Source: a virus
Strand: one strand, 5' to 3'
DNA: 26,957 nt
Virus record (IMG/VR): IMGVR_UViG_3300032282_001124
Coordinates: 1 to 26,957 of that record
Of this stretch, positions 17,202 through 24,542 are shown piece by piece (the stretch's first letter is position 1; every line of letters starts with the position of its first letter). The translations under genes were made by a program, and so were the position numbers. The notes below the pieces were generated by a model. The model was given only the letters and a program-made list of their open reading frames with translations. It searched no databases and was not told the origin of the DNA.

Positions 17202-17221
17202 ACAGGGGCCGAAGCCCCTGT
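17202..17221 (-). promoter_or_regulatory. UUCG-type hairpin / inverted repeat before the helix-turn-helix gene
   Basis: On the leftward transcript ACAGGGGC pairs with GCCCCTGT around TTCG, a C(UUCG)G tetraloop of exceptional stability. It lies between the stop of the preceding gene (17225) and the ATG at 17194. It is followed by CAAAACT, not a U-tract, so it is not an ordinary terminator. It could be an mRNA processing or stability element, a translation block, or an operator for the downstream regulator. The stem core is the same as in the terminator at 13765. Confidence 0.6.
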
Positions 17222-17224
17222 GAG

Positions 17225-17566
17225 TTAGTCTAAATATTTCCCGTACAGCATGCTGCGCCATTTTGTGACGGCGGGCATGTGGTTGTGTGCCTTGGTGGGC
17301 TCAACCTTTTCTATAGGGTGGATCCAGCCCAAAGTCTTGAGCGCCCTTACACCGGACACCCACACATTGGGATGCAGCGTTGCAGGGCGGTAGACCTTGC
17401 GCGTAGTACAGTACTCTTTGAATTCATCGCCAAGCACTTCTGGTTTTTCAATCAGTAGTTGCTCGGCGGTGGACAAGTAGCCTGCAACAAACTCTGGCGC
17501 TACGTCAAAGGCTTTCTTCCAACATTTGTTGGCAAGATCCATTGCGTTTTCCATTCGTTCAGACAT
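17225..17566 (-). CDS. Hypothetical protein, possible winged-helix fold
   Basis: This 113-residue protein starts MSERMENAMDLANKCWKKAFD, preceded by GAGAAG. The second half (TLHPNVWVSGVRALKTLGWIHPIEKV, then AVTKWRSMLYG) resembles a common small phage protein in which a Pro-His-x-x-Trp-G core is followed by a Trp-Arg end and which probably adopts a winged-helix fold. The match is by eye only. It sits between the ssDNA-binding candidate and the helix-turn-helix gene, so a replication-linked role is plausible but unproven. Confidence 0.65.
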   Translation of the reverse strand: MSERMENAMDLANKCWKKAFDVAPEFVAGYLSTAEQLLIEKPEVLGDEFKEYCTTRKVYRPATLHPNVWVSGVRALKTLGWIHPIEKVEPTKAHNHMPAVTKWRSMLYGKYLD

Positions 17567-17582
17567 GTTGCTTCTCGGTTAA

Positions 17583-18512
17583 TTATTCGTCGTCCCAGTC
17601 AGACACAATGCTGGCCAGATTGCTCTTTGCAGCAGGCACCGCGTTAACTTTTGCAGCAGCCTTGCGTACTTCCGGCTCGGCTTCTGCTTCGGTTTCCACA
17701 GGTGCAGGCTTGGCCTTTGCCTTGGGGGTTTCCTCAACAGCAAGGGGTTTGCCTTCTAGTTTCAGCGGGGCTGGCTTTGCGCTATCGCTTTGGCTTACAG
17801 TCATCACAACTGCACGCTTGGCTTCGTCAGATTCACCTTGCGTCTTGACCACAGCATACTCGTCATCGGTCAGCCAACGTATTGGGGCAAACACTAACTT
17901 GGGGCTCTCCACTTTCGTGTCAAACTTCATGCGGGTCACGATCTGCTCGGGATTGATTGGCGGGTTTTGGACAGCTAGGTAGCGCACAAATGCCTGCAAC
18001 GGACGCTTGTCGCCTTCTTCCTTGCCAAAGACGGACGTAGCGGGCAGCGTTAACTGAAGCACATCACCTTCGGGGTTGTTGGCCAGCACCACAGCCAAGC
18101 GCTGTTGGTAACGGCAGGCGCGGCTATTGCCTTGGCCCGAACCGGCTACGTTCTGCGGGCATGCCATACAGGTAGTAGCTTGCTTATTGCCTGCTGCGCT
18201 GTCCGGCTTCTCACCATCATTACTCCAGCAGTCAGGGGGCGCAGCACTTGCGTCCTTGTCGTACGAACCGGAGTAAAACACGCGGCTCACTTTGGATGCG
18301 GCCTTGACAACGATGACGTCCAAATGGCGCTCGTCAATGGATGCGACTTCCTTGCCCCCGGCCAGCAGGCGGAACACGCCGCCTTTGATCGAGATACGCT
18401 TGGTGCTTACACCGGCTGCGCCGCCCATCAGGGCCTTGGCTGTTTCAGAAAGCTCGTTGTTGCGAGCGAATGCGGGGACGGCTGCGCCGCCAAAAATGGC
18501 TAAATTGCTCAT
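17583..18512 (-). CDS. Probable phage ssDNA-binding protein with four-Cys motif
   Basis: This 309-residue protein starts at ATG preceded by AAGGAAATTAAG. It has four cysteines at 95, 115, 118 and 133 (DCWSNDG, TTCMACPQ and RACRYQQR), which could bind zinc as in gp32-type proteins. Residues 140-230 look like a beta-rich core. A long Ala/Lys/Glu/Pro linker then ends in the acidic tail SDWDDE. An acidic, aromatic-containing C-terminal tail is the classic partner-docking feature of bacterial and phage SSBs. Position between primase-helicase, helicase and polymerase genes supports the call. No OB-fold could be verified, so this is inference from architecture and context. Confidence 0.7.
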   Translation of the reverse strand: MSNLAIFGGAAVPAFARNNELSETAKALMGGAAGVSTKRISIKGGVFRLLAGGKEVASIDERHLDVIVVKAASKVSRVFYSGSYDKDASAAPPDCWSNDGEKPDSAAGNKQATTCMACPQNVAGSGQGNSRACRYQQRLAVVLANNPEGDVLQLTLPATSVFGKEEGDKRPLQAFVRYLAVQNPPINPEQIVTRMKFDTKVESPKLVFAPIRWLTDDEYAVVKTQGESDEAKRAVVMTVSQSDSAKPAPLKLEGKPLAVEETPKAKAKPAPVETEAEAEPEVRKAAAKVNAVPAAKSNLASIVSDWDDE

Positions 18513-18526
18513 CTTAATTTCCTTGG

Positions 18527-18928
18527 TTAGCGTGGTTTAGTTACAGTGATATCGTACTCAGTTGTTGAGTTGAGTCCGGGGGGAACAATGGTTGGGTTCT
18601 CTTCAAGAAAGTGCGCCATATTGAGTTGCGCAATGCGCTTCTCCAGCAGGTCAACCATCTTGTGTTCAATGACAAACTCCTTGAACGAGTCCCAGTCTTG
18701 GGTAGCGTAGCGGGTCTTGGTCGTGAGGGTGACCGTACCCATGTCGGTGCGGACGGACTTAACGCCCAGCGCCTTCATCTGATCTTTCATCGCAAACTTG
18801 ATTTCGTCTTGCTGGGCCTTGAGCATTTCCACTTGCGTGTCGTACTCCTTGGTCAGCACACCGATCTTGTCCCGAATCTTGCGGTAAATCATGGCTAATT
18901 TATCTAGCGGGATTGCTTCTTCTGACAT
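18527..18928 (-). CDS. Hypothetical coiled-coil protein, Gp157/Gam-like layout
   Basis: This 133-residue protein starts at ATG with AGGAGAAG five to six bases upstream. Residues 5-55 form a charged helix or coiled coil (KLAMIYRKIRDKIGVLTKEY). A short beta segment GVKSVRTDMGTVTLTTK follows, then a helical part and a C-terminal strand. A coiled coil followed by 'G-K-S-x-x-T-x-x-G' is also seen in Gp157 and Gam-like phage proteins that protect or regulate phage DNA ends, but sequence similarity here is too weak to name it. It lies between the helicase and SSB-candidate genes. Confidence 0.75.
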   Translation of the reverse strand: MSEEAIPLDKLAMIYRKIRDKIGVLTKEYDTQVEMLKAQQDEIKFAMKDQMKALGVKSVRTDMGTVTLTTKTRYATQDWDSFKEFVIEHKMVDLLEKRIAQLNMAHFLEENPTIVPPGLNSTTEYDITVTKPR

Positions 18929-18999
18929 TAACTTCTCCTGTTTTGTTGTCTAAGGTTGGACAGTTTACACGGTTTTTTGAGACATACAACTCCTTTCAT
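18928..18999 (-). CDS. Possible 23-residue ORF coupled between two genes
   Basis: The ATG overlaps the stop of the helicase gene (ATGA) and the stop overlaps the next ATG (TAATG). The peptide MKGVVCLKKPCKLSNLRQQNRRS is basic with two cysteines. There is no good Shine-Dalgarno for this start. A competing six-residue frame (ATG at about 18985) has AAAGGAG just upstream. It could be a coupling leader, or the fit could be chance. Confidence 0.3.
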   Translation of the reverse strand: MKGVVCLKKPCKLSNLRQQNRRS

Positions 19000-20555
19000 G
19001 ATTTAATTTCTGTATCAAACATCTGCGTTAATAGTCCATGGTCATCGACCTTGGTCTCCAGCGCCTTGAACATTCGCCGCTCTATAGGGGAGCCTTGGAC
19101 GTGAACGACAGTTACCTTGTCAGAGTCCTGCCCTTTGCGGTCAGAGCGCGCTATACACTGGATGTATTGCTCCACGCTCATCAGCGGGCCGTAGAACACC
19201 ACGGTGTCGGCGGCAGTTAGGGTAATCCCGTGGGCGGTAGCCTGCGGCTGCATAACCAATACGCGGGGGCTGGCCTCATGTTGAAAGCGCCGGATGATAT
19301 CAGCCCGCTTGGTTGGTGGGACATCGCCGTGGATGCACTCAGCCGCAAGGCCTTTTTTGTTTAAGTGGTCTAGCACTGTAGCTATCGTGCTGCGAAACAG
19401 CGCGAAGATGATTACCTTACGGCTAGTCTCTTCCAGTATCTCTTCCAGCACTGCCAGCCGTGGCGCTGAGTCAAACTCCACCACTTCTTTGTCGTCAGTG
19501 TACGCTGCGCCGCACGAGATTTGCAGCAGCTTGGATACGCCAGCGGCGGCATTGACCGCACTGATTGTCTCACCACCAGCTTCAATCAACATCTTGTCTT
19601 TGAGCAAGTTGTAGTACTTGGCTTGCTGTGGGGTCAGAGGCACATCGCGGGTCGTGGTCAGCACAGGGGGTAGGTCTAAACACTGCTCCTTGGTGTAACG
19701 GATGGCCGGTTGCAACGCCTCGTGCACCATCTCCTGCGCGTCGGCTTTGGCTACCCACTTGTACATGGTGGCCTTGTACATCACCTTGTCGCGCCAGCCC
19801 GTGAAGAACAGCGGTATGCCTGTTGGGTTGACCAGCTTAGCCAGCCCATACGCATCGGCAGGGGACTGCGCGGCGGGGGTGCCGGTCATCATCCACAAAC
19901 TTGTCTCAGGTTGCAGTATGGCTCTGAGCGATTTCCAACGTCGTGTACTCACGGTCTTGTACGCATTGGCCTCGTCCACAATCACCAAGTCAAAACGCCC
20001 ATCGGCAATGATTTCGTTGGCAATCAAGTTAAGCCCGTCGTAGTTGGCAATCACAAACTCGTAGTTCTCCTGCACCATCTCAATGCGCCGACTAGCCTGC
20101 GAGTGGTGAGCGACAACGGCAGAGCGATGGATGATACTGTTGTTCAAGTCGCCCAGCCACGCCGACTGCATGATTGACAGGGGGCACAGGATCAGTACAC
20201 GGCGAATCTTCCCGATGCTCATCAGGTAGTCGGCGGCCCACAACGCGGAGAGCGTTTTGCCTGTGCCCGGCTCAGAGAACACAAAGGCTTTGCGGTGCAG
20301 CGTAAGAAACGCAGCCGTCTCGATCTGATGTGCCATAGGCTTGTACTTGCCCGGCCAGTTGTACCGTTTTGTGATAGGTGATGGGACGTTCTTGACCCCT
20401 AGGTTGCGCAGCACGCGAACTTCGTCCAACCCCCAGTAAACAGCAATCTCACACCCATCGTCGTATTCAGCGACGATCTTGTGCTTTGGGATGATGTTGT
20501 ATTTGTCGGGGTTGCGGGTCTTAAATAATAGGGCTTTGTCTTCTACGATTTGCAT
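18996..20555 (-). CDS. SNF2-type superfamily 2 DNA helicase / ATPase
   Basis: This 519-residue protein starts at ATG preceded by AGAGAAG. It shows the SF2 motif set: a Q-like MAHQIETAAFL, motif I SEPGTGKT (Lys100), motif II VDEAN (Asp194-Asn197), motif III MTGTPAAQSP, motif V MQPQATAHGITLTAAD and motif VI QCIARSDRKGQ. The pattern and length fit short phage SNF2-like proteins, which translocate on double-stranded DNA and are thought to help replication, recombination or fork handling. Motif II ends in Asn, where DEAH or DEGH is usual. Its stop overlaps a possible small downstream frame, and it is 13 bases downstream of the HNH gene. Confidence 0.85.
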   Translation of the reverse strand: MQIVEDKALLFKTRNPDKYNIIPKHKIVAEYDDGCEIAVYWGLDEVRVLRNLGVKNVPSPITKRYNWPGKYKPMAHQIETAAFLTLHRKAFVFSEPGTGKTLSALWAADYLMSIGKIRRVLILCPLSIMQSAWLGDLNNSIIHRSAVVAHHSQASRRIEMVQENYEFVIANYDGLNLIANEIIADGRFDLVIVDEANAYKTVSTRRWKSLRAILQPETSLWMMTGTPAAQSPADAYGLAKLVNPTGIPLFFTGWRDKVMYKATMYKWVAKADAQEMVHEALQPAIRYTKEQCLDLPPVLTTTRDVPLTPQQAKYYNLLKDKMLIEAGGETISAVNAAAGVSKLLQISCGAAYTDDKEVVEFDSAPRLAVLEEILEETSRKVIIFALFRSTIATVLDHLNKKGLAAECIHGDVPPTKRADIIRRFQHEASPRVLVMQPQATAHGITLTAADTVVFYGPLMSVEQYIQCIARSDRKGQDSDKVTVVHVQGSPIERRMFKALETKVDDHGLLTQMFDTEIKS

Positions 20556-20568
20556 GTGCTTCTCTTAT

Positions 20569-20802
20569 TTATTTGTTGTCGCCTTGATTGGCGCTCTTGC
20601 TTCGCAGTCTCAGGTTACCCGGCGTTGACTTGCCGCCCTTGCGTAGCGGCTTGATGTGGTCAATGTCTTTGCCTACTCTGTCAACACCCAGCTTGTCGTA
20701 CTTACGCCGCGCACGTTGGCGCTCATGCTGGTCAGACCCGGGGCCGGACTTGCCGGTCTTGAGGTCTTGTTGGTATTCCTTTTTGTAATCACGGGTTGCC
20801 AT
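20569..20802 (-). CDS. Small HNH-type endonuclease domain protein
   Basis: The 77-residue protein starts at ATG (20802) with AAAGGA upstream; an in-frame GTG one codon earlier is less well placed. The C-terminal half has the HNH layout: DIDHIKPLRKGG (Asp48 and His49), PGNLRLR (Asn63) and SKSANQGDN (Asn72). There are no zinc-binding cysteines. The N-terminal half is basic and could grip DNA. Such mini-HNH proteins are metal-dependent nickases or endonucleases and occur in phage replication or packaging regions. Its place between a Cas4-like nuclease and the helicase suggests a DNA-processing job. Confidence 0.75.
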   Translation of the reverse strand: MATRDYKKEYQQDLKTGKSGPGSDQHERQRARRKYDKLGVDRVGKDIDHIKPLRKGGKSTPGNLRLRSKSANQGDNK

Positions 20803-20813
20803 CACAGTTCCTT

Positions 20814-21479
20814 TCAGTGTTTAGGATGGTGGACACAAGTGGTGGCCGGACACCACGGACATAACGGCGAAGGCTTGGCGTTCCATACGCCGGTCTCATG
20901 GGCTTGCTCGATGCGCGCAGCACGCTCTCGATAGTCCCACCAGTGCTTATCTGCTTGATCGTAAGTCATGCTGTGCTTGGTCATGCTGCCCTTGACGATA
21001 AATAAAAGCGCCGAGTTGACCTTGCGGATGTGCGGGTAGTGTGCGAACACCATGATCGACATGAGTTTGAGTTGGTCGCGGTCAGGGTACTTGTCTGAGC
21101 CGGTCTTCCAATCCACAACCCATGCCGTCATGTTGTCGTCGTCAATGATGAGCATGTCAGCAATGCCGCGCACCCACACATCGCTTGCTCTCCAGTCACA
21201 CGGTTGCAGTTCTCTGGTCAGCGCCATCTGCTGCTCAGCAAGTTTACGCCCGGGCTTCCTGAGTAGCTCATCGACCACGGGAACAAACTGCTGATAGGCT
21301 TCGGGCACTGGTGTGTTATCGCGGATGTACAACTCAATGGCTTTGTGTACCTCGTTGCCGTAACGCGTGGCCTCGGTCTCTGTGAACGGATAGTTCTTCA
21401 AGACCTTGACCTCTTGATACCGCTTGGGGCATCCCTCGTAGTCCTTTAGAGCGCTGTGACTCCACGATATAACTTTCAT
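20814..21479 (-). CDS. PD-(D/E)XK exonuclease, Cas4/AddB-like with Fe-S type cysteines
   Basis: This 221-residue protein has the RecB/Cas4 nuclease motifs: an N-terminal WSHSALKDYEGCPKRY, RYGNEVHKAIE (His in motif I), VRGIADMLII (Asp), and VVDWKTG with Asp123 and Lys125, followed by DQLKL. Cysteines at 17, 207, 210 and 215 (one N-terminal, three C-terminal in CPWCPATTC) match the four-Cys 4Fe-4S staple of Cas4 and AddB nucleases. It probably resects or trims DNA ends for phage recombination and replication. No Cas1 or Cas2 or repeat array is present, so a CRISPR-adaptation role is not supported. Its start overlaps the last base of the upstream stop. Confidence 0.85.
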   Translation of the reverse strand: MKVISWSHSALKDYEGCPKRYQEVKVLKNYPFTETEATRYGNEVHKAIELYIRDNTPVPEAYQQFVPVVDELLRKPGRKLAEQQMALTRELQPCDWRASDVWVRGIADMLIIDDDNMTAWVVDWKTGSDKYPDRDQLKLMSIMVFAHYPHIRKVNSALLFIVKGSMTKHSMTYDQADKHWWDYRERAARIEQAHETGVWNAKPSPLCPWCPATTCVHHPKH

Positions 21480-21793
21480 TAGAACCTCGCTGTTTTGATA
21501 GCCTGCGCTAATCGGTCTGCAAACTCACTTACAAACGCCTCATTCTTGTACAGCTTGTTGTTCATGTCGTACAGAATAGCGTGTGTGATCTCATGCCAGA
21601 AGGTAGCCTGCATCTCGTGATCGGCAAAGGGGCGTCCCGAGACGTTGCTTGTGCGGGCGATCCTGATGCGCTGGGGGCCGTAGGCCACAGAGCCTTGCCA
21701 ACTTTTCTCCAGCATGGCTTCAACAACCTCAATTGAGTATTTCTTTTGGCCGATGCGTACAAGTTTTGGTATTGGTGCTTTAACTTGCGTCAT
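21479..21793 (-). CDS. Small zincin-like protein with HExxH motif
   Basis: The 104-residue protein carries TFWHEITHAIL with His67, Glu68 and His71, and a downstream acidic helix NEAFVSEFADRLAQAI that could give the third zinc ligand. This is the compact gluzincin-like layout found in many phage and ImmA/SprT-like proteins. It has no signal peptide and would act in the cytoplasm; the substrate is unknown. It overlaps the upstream gene by 14 bases and the downstream nuclease gene by one base. Confidence 0.75.
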   Translation of the reverse strand: MTQVKAPIPKLVRIGQKKYSIEVVEAMLEKSWQGSVAYGPQRIRIARTSNVSGRPFADHEMQATFWHEITHAILYDMNNKLYKNEAFVSEFADRLAQAIKTARF

Positions 21794-21980
21794 AGTTCTC
21801 CTTGCGTAGTAGTGTAAGTTCGTTTCTAATTTCTATTGCTTTACCTTTTAGCATCCGTACTAGCTCGGGATCTTCTAAACTGATCTTGTCCATGACACGC
21901 TCGATCCACTCAGAGTCAATGCGGAAAGGGCGCTCAAGCGATTCGTAAAGAATGCCGATGATGCGTGATGAATTTATCAA
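21780..21980 (-). CDS. Small hypothetical protein, 66 residues, TTG start
   Basis: The TTG at 21980 is supported by AGGAGAAG five bases upstream (AGGAGAAGTTACATTG). The protein is helical and charged, with RPFRIDSEWIERVMDKISLEDPELVRMLKGKAIEIRNELTLLRKE. No family was recognised. It lies 11 bases downstream of the DNA polymerase gene and overlaps the zincin gene by 14 bases, so it is part of the same transcript. Confidence 0.6.
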   Translation of the reverse strand: MINSSRIIGILYESLERPFRIDSEWIERVMDKISLEDPELVRMLKGKAIEIRNELTLLRKENYDAS

Positions 21981-21991
21981 TGTAACTTCTC

Positions 21992-23977
21992 CTAGTTTTT
22001 AGCTAACCCATAACGACGGTGAGCGCCACCGTCAGCGTTTAATGGAATCCCCGGCATATACCGTGGCCCCATAGTCATTTGCGCCAAGACCCAAGTCTTA
22101 GCGTCAGCTACCTCTGCATCGGGCACAACGGCAATAAGCTCATCGTGCACAGTACCCTTAATGGGATACCGCTTCGATACGCGCAGCATGCCGTCAGTCA
22201 TCACGATACGCGCAGTACCCTGCACGATGTTATTCGTTATCTTGCCTGCATACAGTTTGGTAGCGTCTGGCCCGTATACCCACTGGCTCCTACCCTTGTC
22301 ATCTTTAATCTGTCGTAGATCAGGATACAGCAACTTCATGCCGTTGGGCAATTCAATCTCACCCTTCCTGAACACAACGCATTTATACCTGAATTCCCGA
22401 CCTTGCGCAAGCGCGGAATCAATCAGACCGCTGCACATTTCCCAAAATGATACCACCGGATGCGCCGTGTTACGGTAGATGTCGATGATCTTCTTGGCTG
22501 CCACGCAGTGAATCAGCAGTTCCTTCTCTGTACAGGTGTGGGGAATCTCCAGCATCTTGTCCACGTTGTCATCCCAGTCAAGGAATTTGTTGACGTACGC
22601 CCCATCCACGCCCAGCTTGCGGGCAAAGTCCTTGTCGTAGCGCACAGGCGGTGCGCCTAGGAAACCCACCATAAGCTGCGTAGCAAACGATGCCCAGCCT
22701 AGCCCATAGCCGCAGCCCAGCAGCGCAGACTTAGCCGACTGACGCAAGTCAGGGTGGCTGTCCTTTGTCATGCCGGGGATGTTAAACATCTGCGCACCGA
22801 ACGCAGCGTAGGGGTCAGCGCCTGAGCGAAAGATGTCCAGCATGTCATCGTAGTCGGCCAGCCACGCAAGCACGCGGGGTTCGATTTGAGACAAATCCCC
22901 CACCACCAACTGACACCCGTCAGGAGCCATGATGGCCTCACGCAAAAACGACTTGCGCTTTAAGTTCTGCATGTTGATGGCACTGCCCTTGCTGGCTGTC
23001 CACCGCCCTGAGAGGGCTCCATAATAACTAAGCGGAACAGGCAGAGGGCCACGCTGCGCGATCTCTAAGAAGCGCTGCGCACGTGTGCGCTCAGTCGTTG
23101 ACTTGACCTTTAGCCTAGCCTCGCACAGCGCAGCCACGTCCTCGTTGTCACCGTTGAGCATGGCTTGAAACATAGCGTCCGTCTTGGCAAAGGCGAAGTT
23201 CACACCCTTGGGCTCAGGCGTCTTGGTCGTGGGCTTTTTCTTCTTGGTCGGCGGCTCCACATTGAGGGTGCGAAGCAACTCAGCAAACTGGCCATTGCTT
23301 GCCAGCATAGCGTCCGTCACGTTCAGCCGTGCCAGCAACGCCTCGCGTGCCTCACGTTCCGCTTCAATGGCGTTGACTAGCATGAGCTTGTCCAGCAGCA
23401 ACACCGGCTCGGTGTACATCTTTAACGTCATGTCTATGAGGCGTAGTTCTGAAGCAGGGTATCCAACAACGAGACGCTTGAATATTTCCTCACACAGGTA
23501 TACGTCATGGGCGCAATAACTAGCAAGTTCTCTCTCGACGTCTTCGGTAATGTCCACCAGTCCATCAGTGGAGTGAACAGCAGTACCTTTTGGGGGGAGA
23601 GAAAACGCCAATGCAAGAGTGGCAAGACTGTTGCCAACTTCCACGCCTCGCAAAGCTCTTGCCATTGATAGGGTGTCGAAGATGAAGGCTGGGGTAACTC
23701 CGTACTTCCATGAGAGTATGGATACATCGAATTGGGCGTTATGCGCAAGCACGGCGGTTCGTCCCCAGTCGATTCCAGATAGGAATTCAGGTAGGTCATC
23801 TCCTCGAACCCATTGAGTAGGTTGTTCACTTCCAAGTTCATGGAAACAGCATCCAAACGCGTTAAAAGATTTGTCACGTATGTACTCCTCGGTTGTCATC
23901 TTGGACAGCGTGTATGTCTTGCTGTTCCAATAAGTTTCAAAGTCAACAGTCAGTATGCGATCGTAGGGAGCGCTCAA
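21992..23977 (-). CDS. Family A DNA polymerase with 3'-5' exonuclease
   Basis: This 661-residue enzyme has proofreading motifs VDFETYW (Asp12 and Glu14), HNAQFD (Asp84) and YCAHDV, then a Lys/Pro linker (PPTKKKKPTTK), and polymerase motifs: LSGRWTAS, motif A GDLSQIEPR (Asp361), motif B RQSAKSALLGCGYG, and motif C TVHDEL (Asp612). There is no 5'-3' exonuclease domain. It should be the phage replicative polymerase. The start is TTG, overlapping the stop of the upstream gene as TTGA, with AAGGAGA seven bases upstream. No downstream ATG is as well placed. Confidence 0.9.
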   Translation of the reverse strand: MSAPYDRILTVDFETYWNSKTYTLSKMTTEEYIRDKSFNAFGCCFHELGSEQPTQWVRGDDLPEFLSGIDWGRTAVLAHNAQFDVSILSWKYGVTPAFIFDTLSMARALRGVEVGNSLATLALAFSLPPKGTAVHSTDGLVDITEDVERELASYCAHDVYLCEEIFKRLVVGYPASELRLIDMTLKMYTEPVLLLDKLMLVNAIEAEREAREALLARLNVTDAMLASNGQFAELLRTLNVEPPTKKKKPTTKTPEPKGVNFAFAKTDAMFQAMLNGDNEDVAALCEARLKVKSTTERTRAQRFLEIAQRGPLPVPLSYYGALSGRWTASKGSAINMQNLKRKSFLREAIMAPDGCQLVVGDLSQIEPRVLAWLADYDDMLDIFRSGADPYAAFGAQMFNIPGMTKDSHPDLRQSAKSALLGCGYGLGWASFATQLMVGFLGAPPVRYDKDFARKLGVDGAYVNKFLDWDDNVDKMLEIPHTCTEKELLIHCVAAKKIIDIYRNTAHPVVSFWEMCSGLIDSALAQGREFRYKCVVFRKGEIELPNGMKLLYPDLRQIKDDKGRSQWVYGPDATKLYAGKITNNIVQGTARIVMTDGMLRVSKRYPIKGTVHDELIAVVPDAEVADAKTWVLAQMTMGPRYMPGIPLNADGGAHRRYGLAKN

Positions 23978-24261
23978 TTAAGTTTCTCCTTGGGCGTATT
24001 CATCGCTGCGTTCTCTGCGGCCTTGTTCATGATGACAGCGGTAAGCAGGTTGTTCGTGTCGTTGTCGTCTATACCCATCGAGTAGACGTGCATCCCATAC
24101 ACATCGGTGTTAGCTACCACGAGCACCCCGACCTGCGTAGAGTCGTCCATGAAGCAGCGTACTACCCCTTCGAGACACATGCGCAAGTAACGCTTGGCTT
24201 CCTCGGGCAGTGTTGCAATTAATTCGTTTAGACTTTCTGCGTCTAGTGGTTCATCAGTCAT
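23974..24261 (-). CDS. Hypothetical acidic protein, 95 residues
   Basis: It starts at ATG with AAGGAG upstream; that Shine-Dalgarno lies inside the end of the VRR-NUC gene, which overlaps it by eight bases. The N-terminus is acidic and helical (TDEPLDAESLNELIATLPEEAKRYL), and a beta-like VGVLVVANTDVYGMHVYSMG follows. No family was recognised. It ends in a TTGA overlap with the polymerase start and so is probably translated together with it. Confidence 0.7.
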   Translation of the reverse strand: MTDEPLDAESLNELIATLPEEAKRYLRMCLEGVVRCFMDDSTQVGVLVVANTDVYGMHVYSMGIDDNDTNNLLTAVIMNKAAENAAMNTPKEKLN

Positions 24262-24541
24262 TTAATAACTCCTTGAGTTTTGTTACGTTGTCTTCGTTAA
24301 TCACGAGGGCTATGCCCCCGGCTTCTTGTATACGTGCAAGCTCACGATCTTGCAATGCAGTTGTCTTGCCCTTGCCTGCCTTGCACTCGATACCAAAGAA
24401 CCGTCCATCTGTTCTGCATCCCACGATGTCCGGTATCCCAGCACGCCCGAATCCATTGGCCGGTGGCATGAAGTGGTAGTACCCCAAAGCGGTCAGGGTG
24501 ACCCGCACTTTTGCTTTGACCTTGGATTCAGGCGTTGCCAT
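24254..24541 (-). CDS. VRR-NUC domain nuclease
   Basis: The ATG at 24541 is preceded by GGGAG at eight bases and follows the upstream stop (TGATATG); an in-frame TTG six codons earlier is less likely. The 95-residue protein is almost only the VRR-NUC fold: Glu5, GFGRAGIPDIVG (Asp38), FFGIECKAG (Glu52 and Lys54) and LQDRELARIQEAGGIALVI with Gln64. These are the PD-(D/E)XK catalytic residues. Stand-alone phage members of the family cut branched DNA such as Holliday junctions. Its place just before the polymerase region fits a role in resolving replication or recombination intermediates. Confidence 0.85.
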   Translation of the reverse strand: MATPESKVKAKVRVTLTALGYYHFMPPANGFGRAGIPDIVGCRTDGRFFGIECKAGKGKTTALQDRELARIQEAGGIALVINEDNVTKLKELLND

Positions 24542-24542
24542 A

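Noticed and set aside
18929-18995. Promoter between the helicase and the coiled-coil gene
   Set aside because: No convincing -35/-10 pair could be placed, and overlapping starts and stops suggest readthrough translation on one transcript.
20814-21479. CRISPR adaptation role suggested by the Cas4-like nuclease
   Set aside because: No repeat-spacer array, Cas1 or Cas2 in the window; the replication-arm context gives a simpler explanation.
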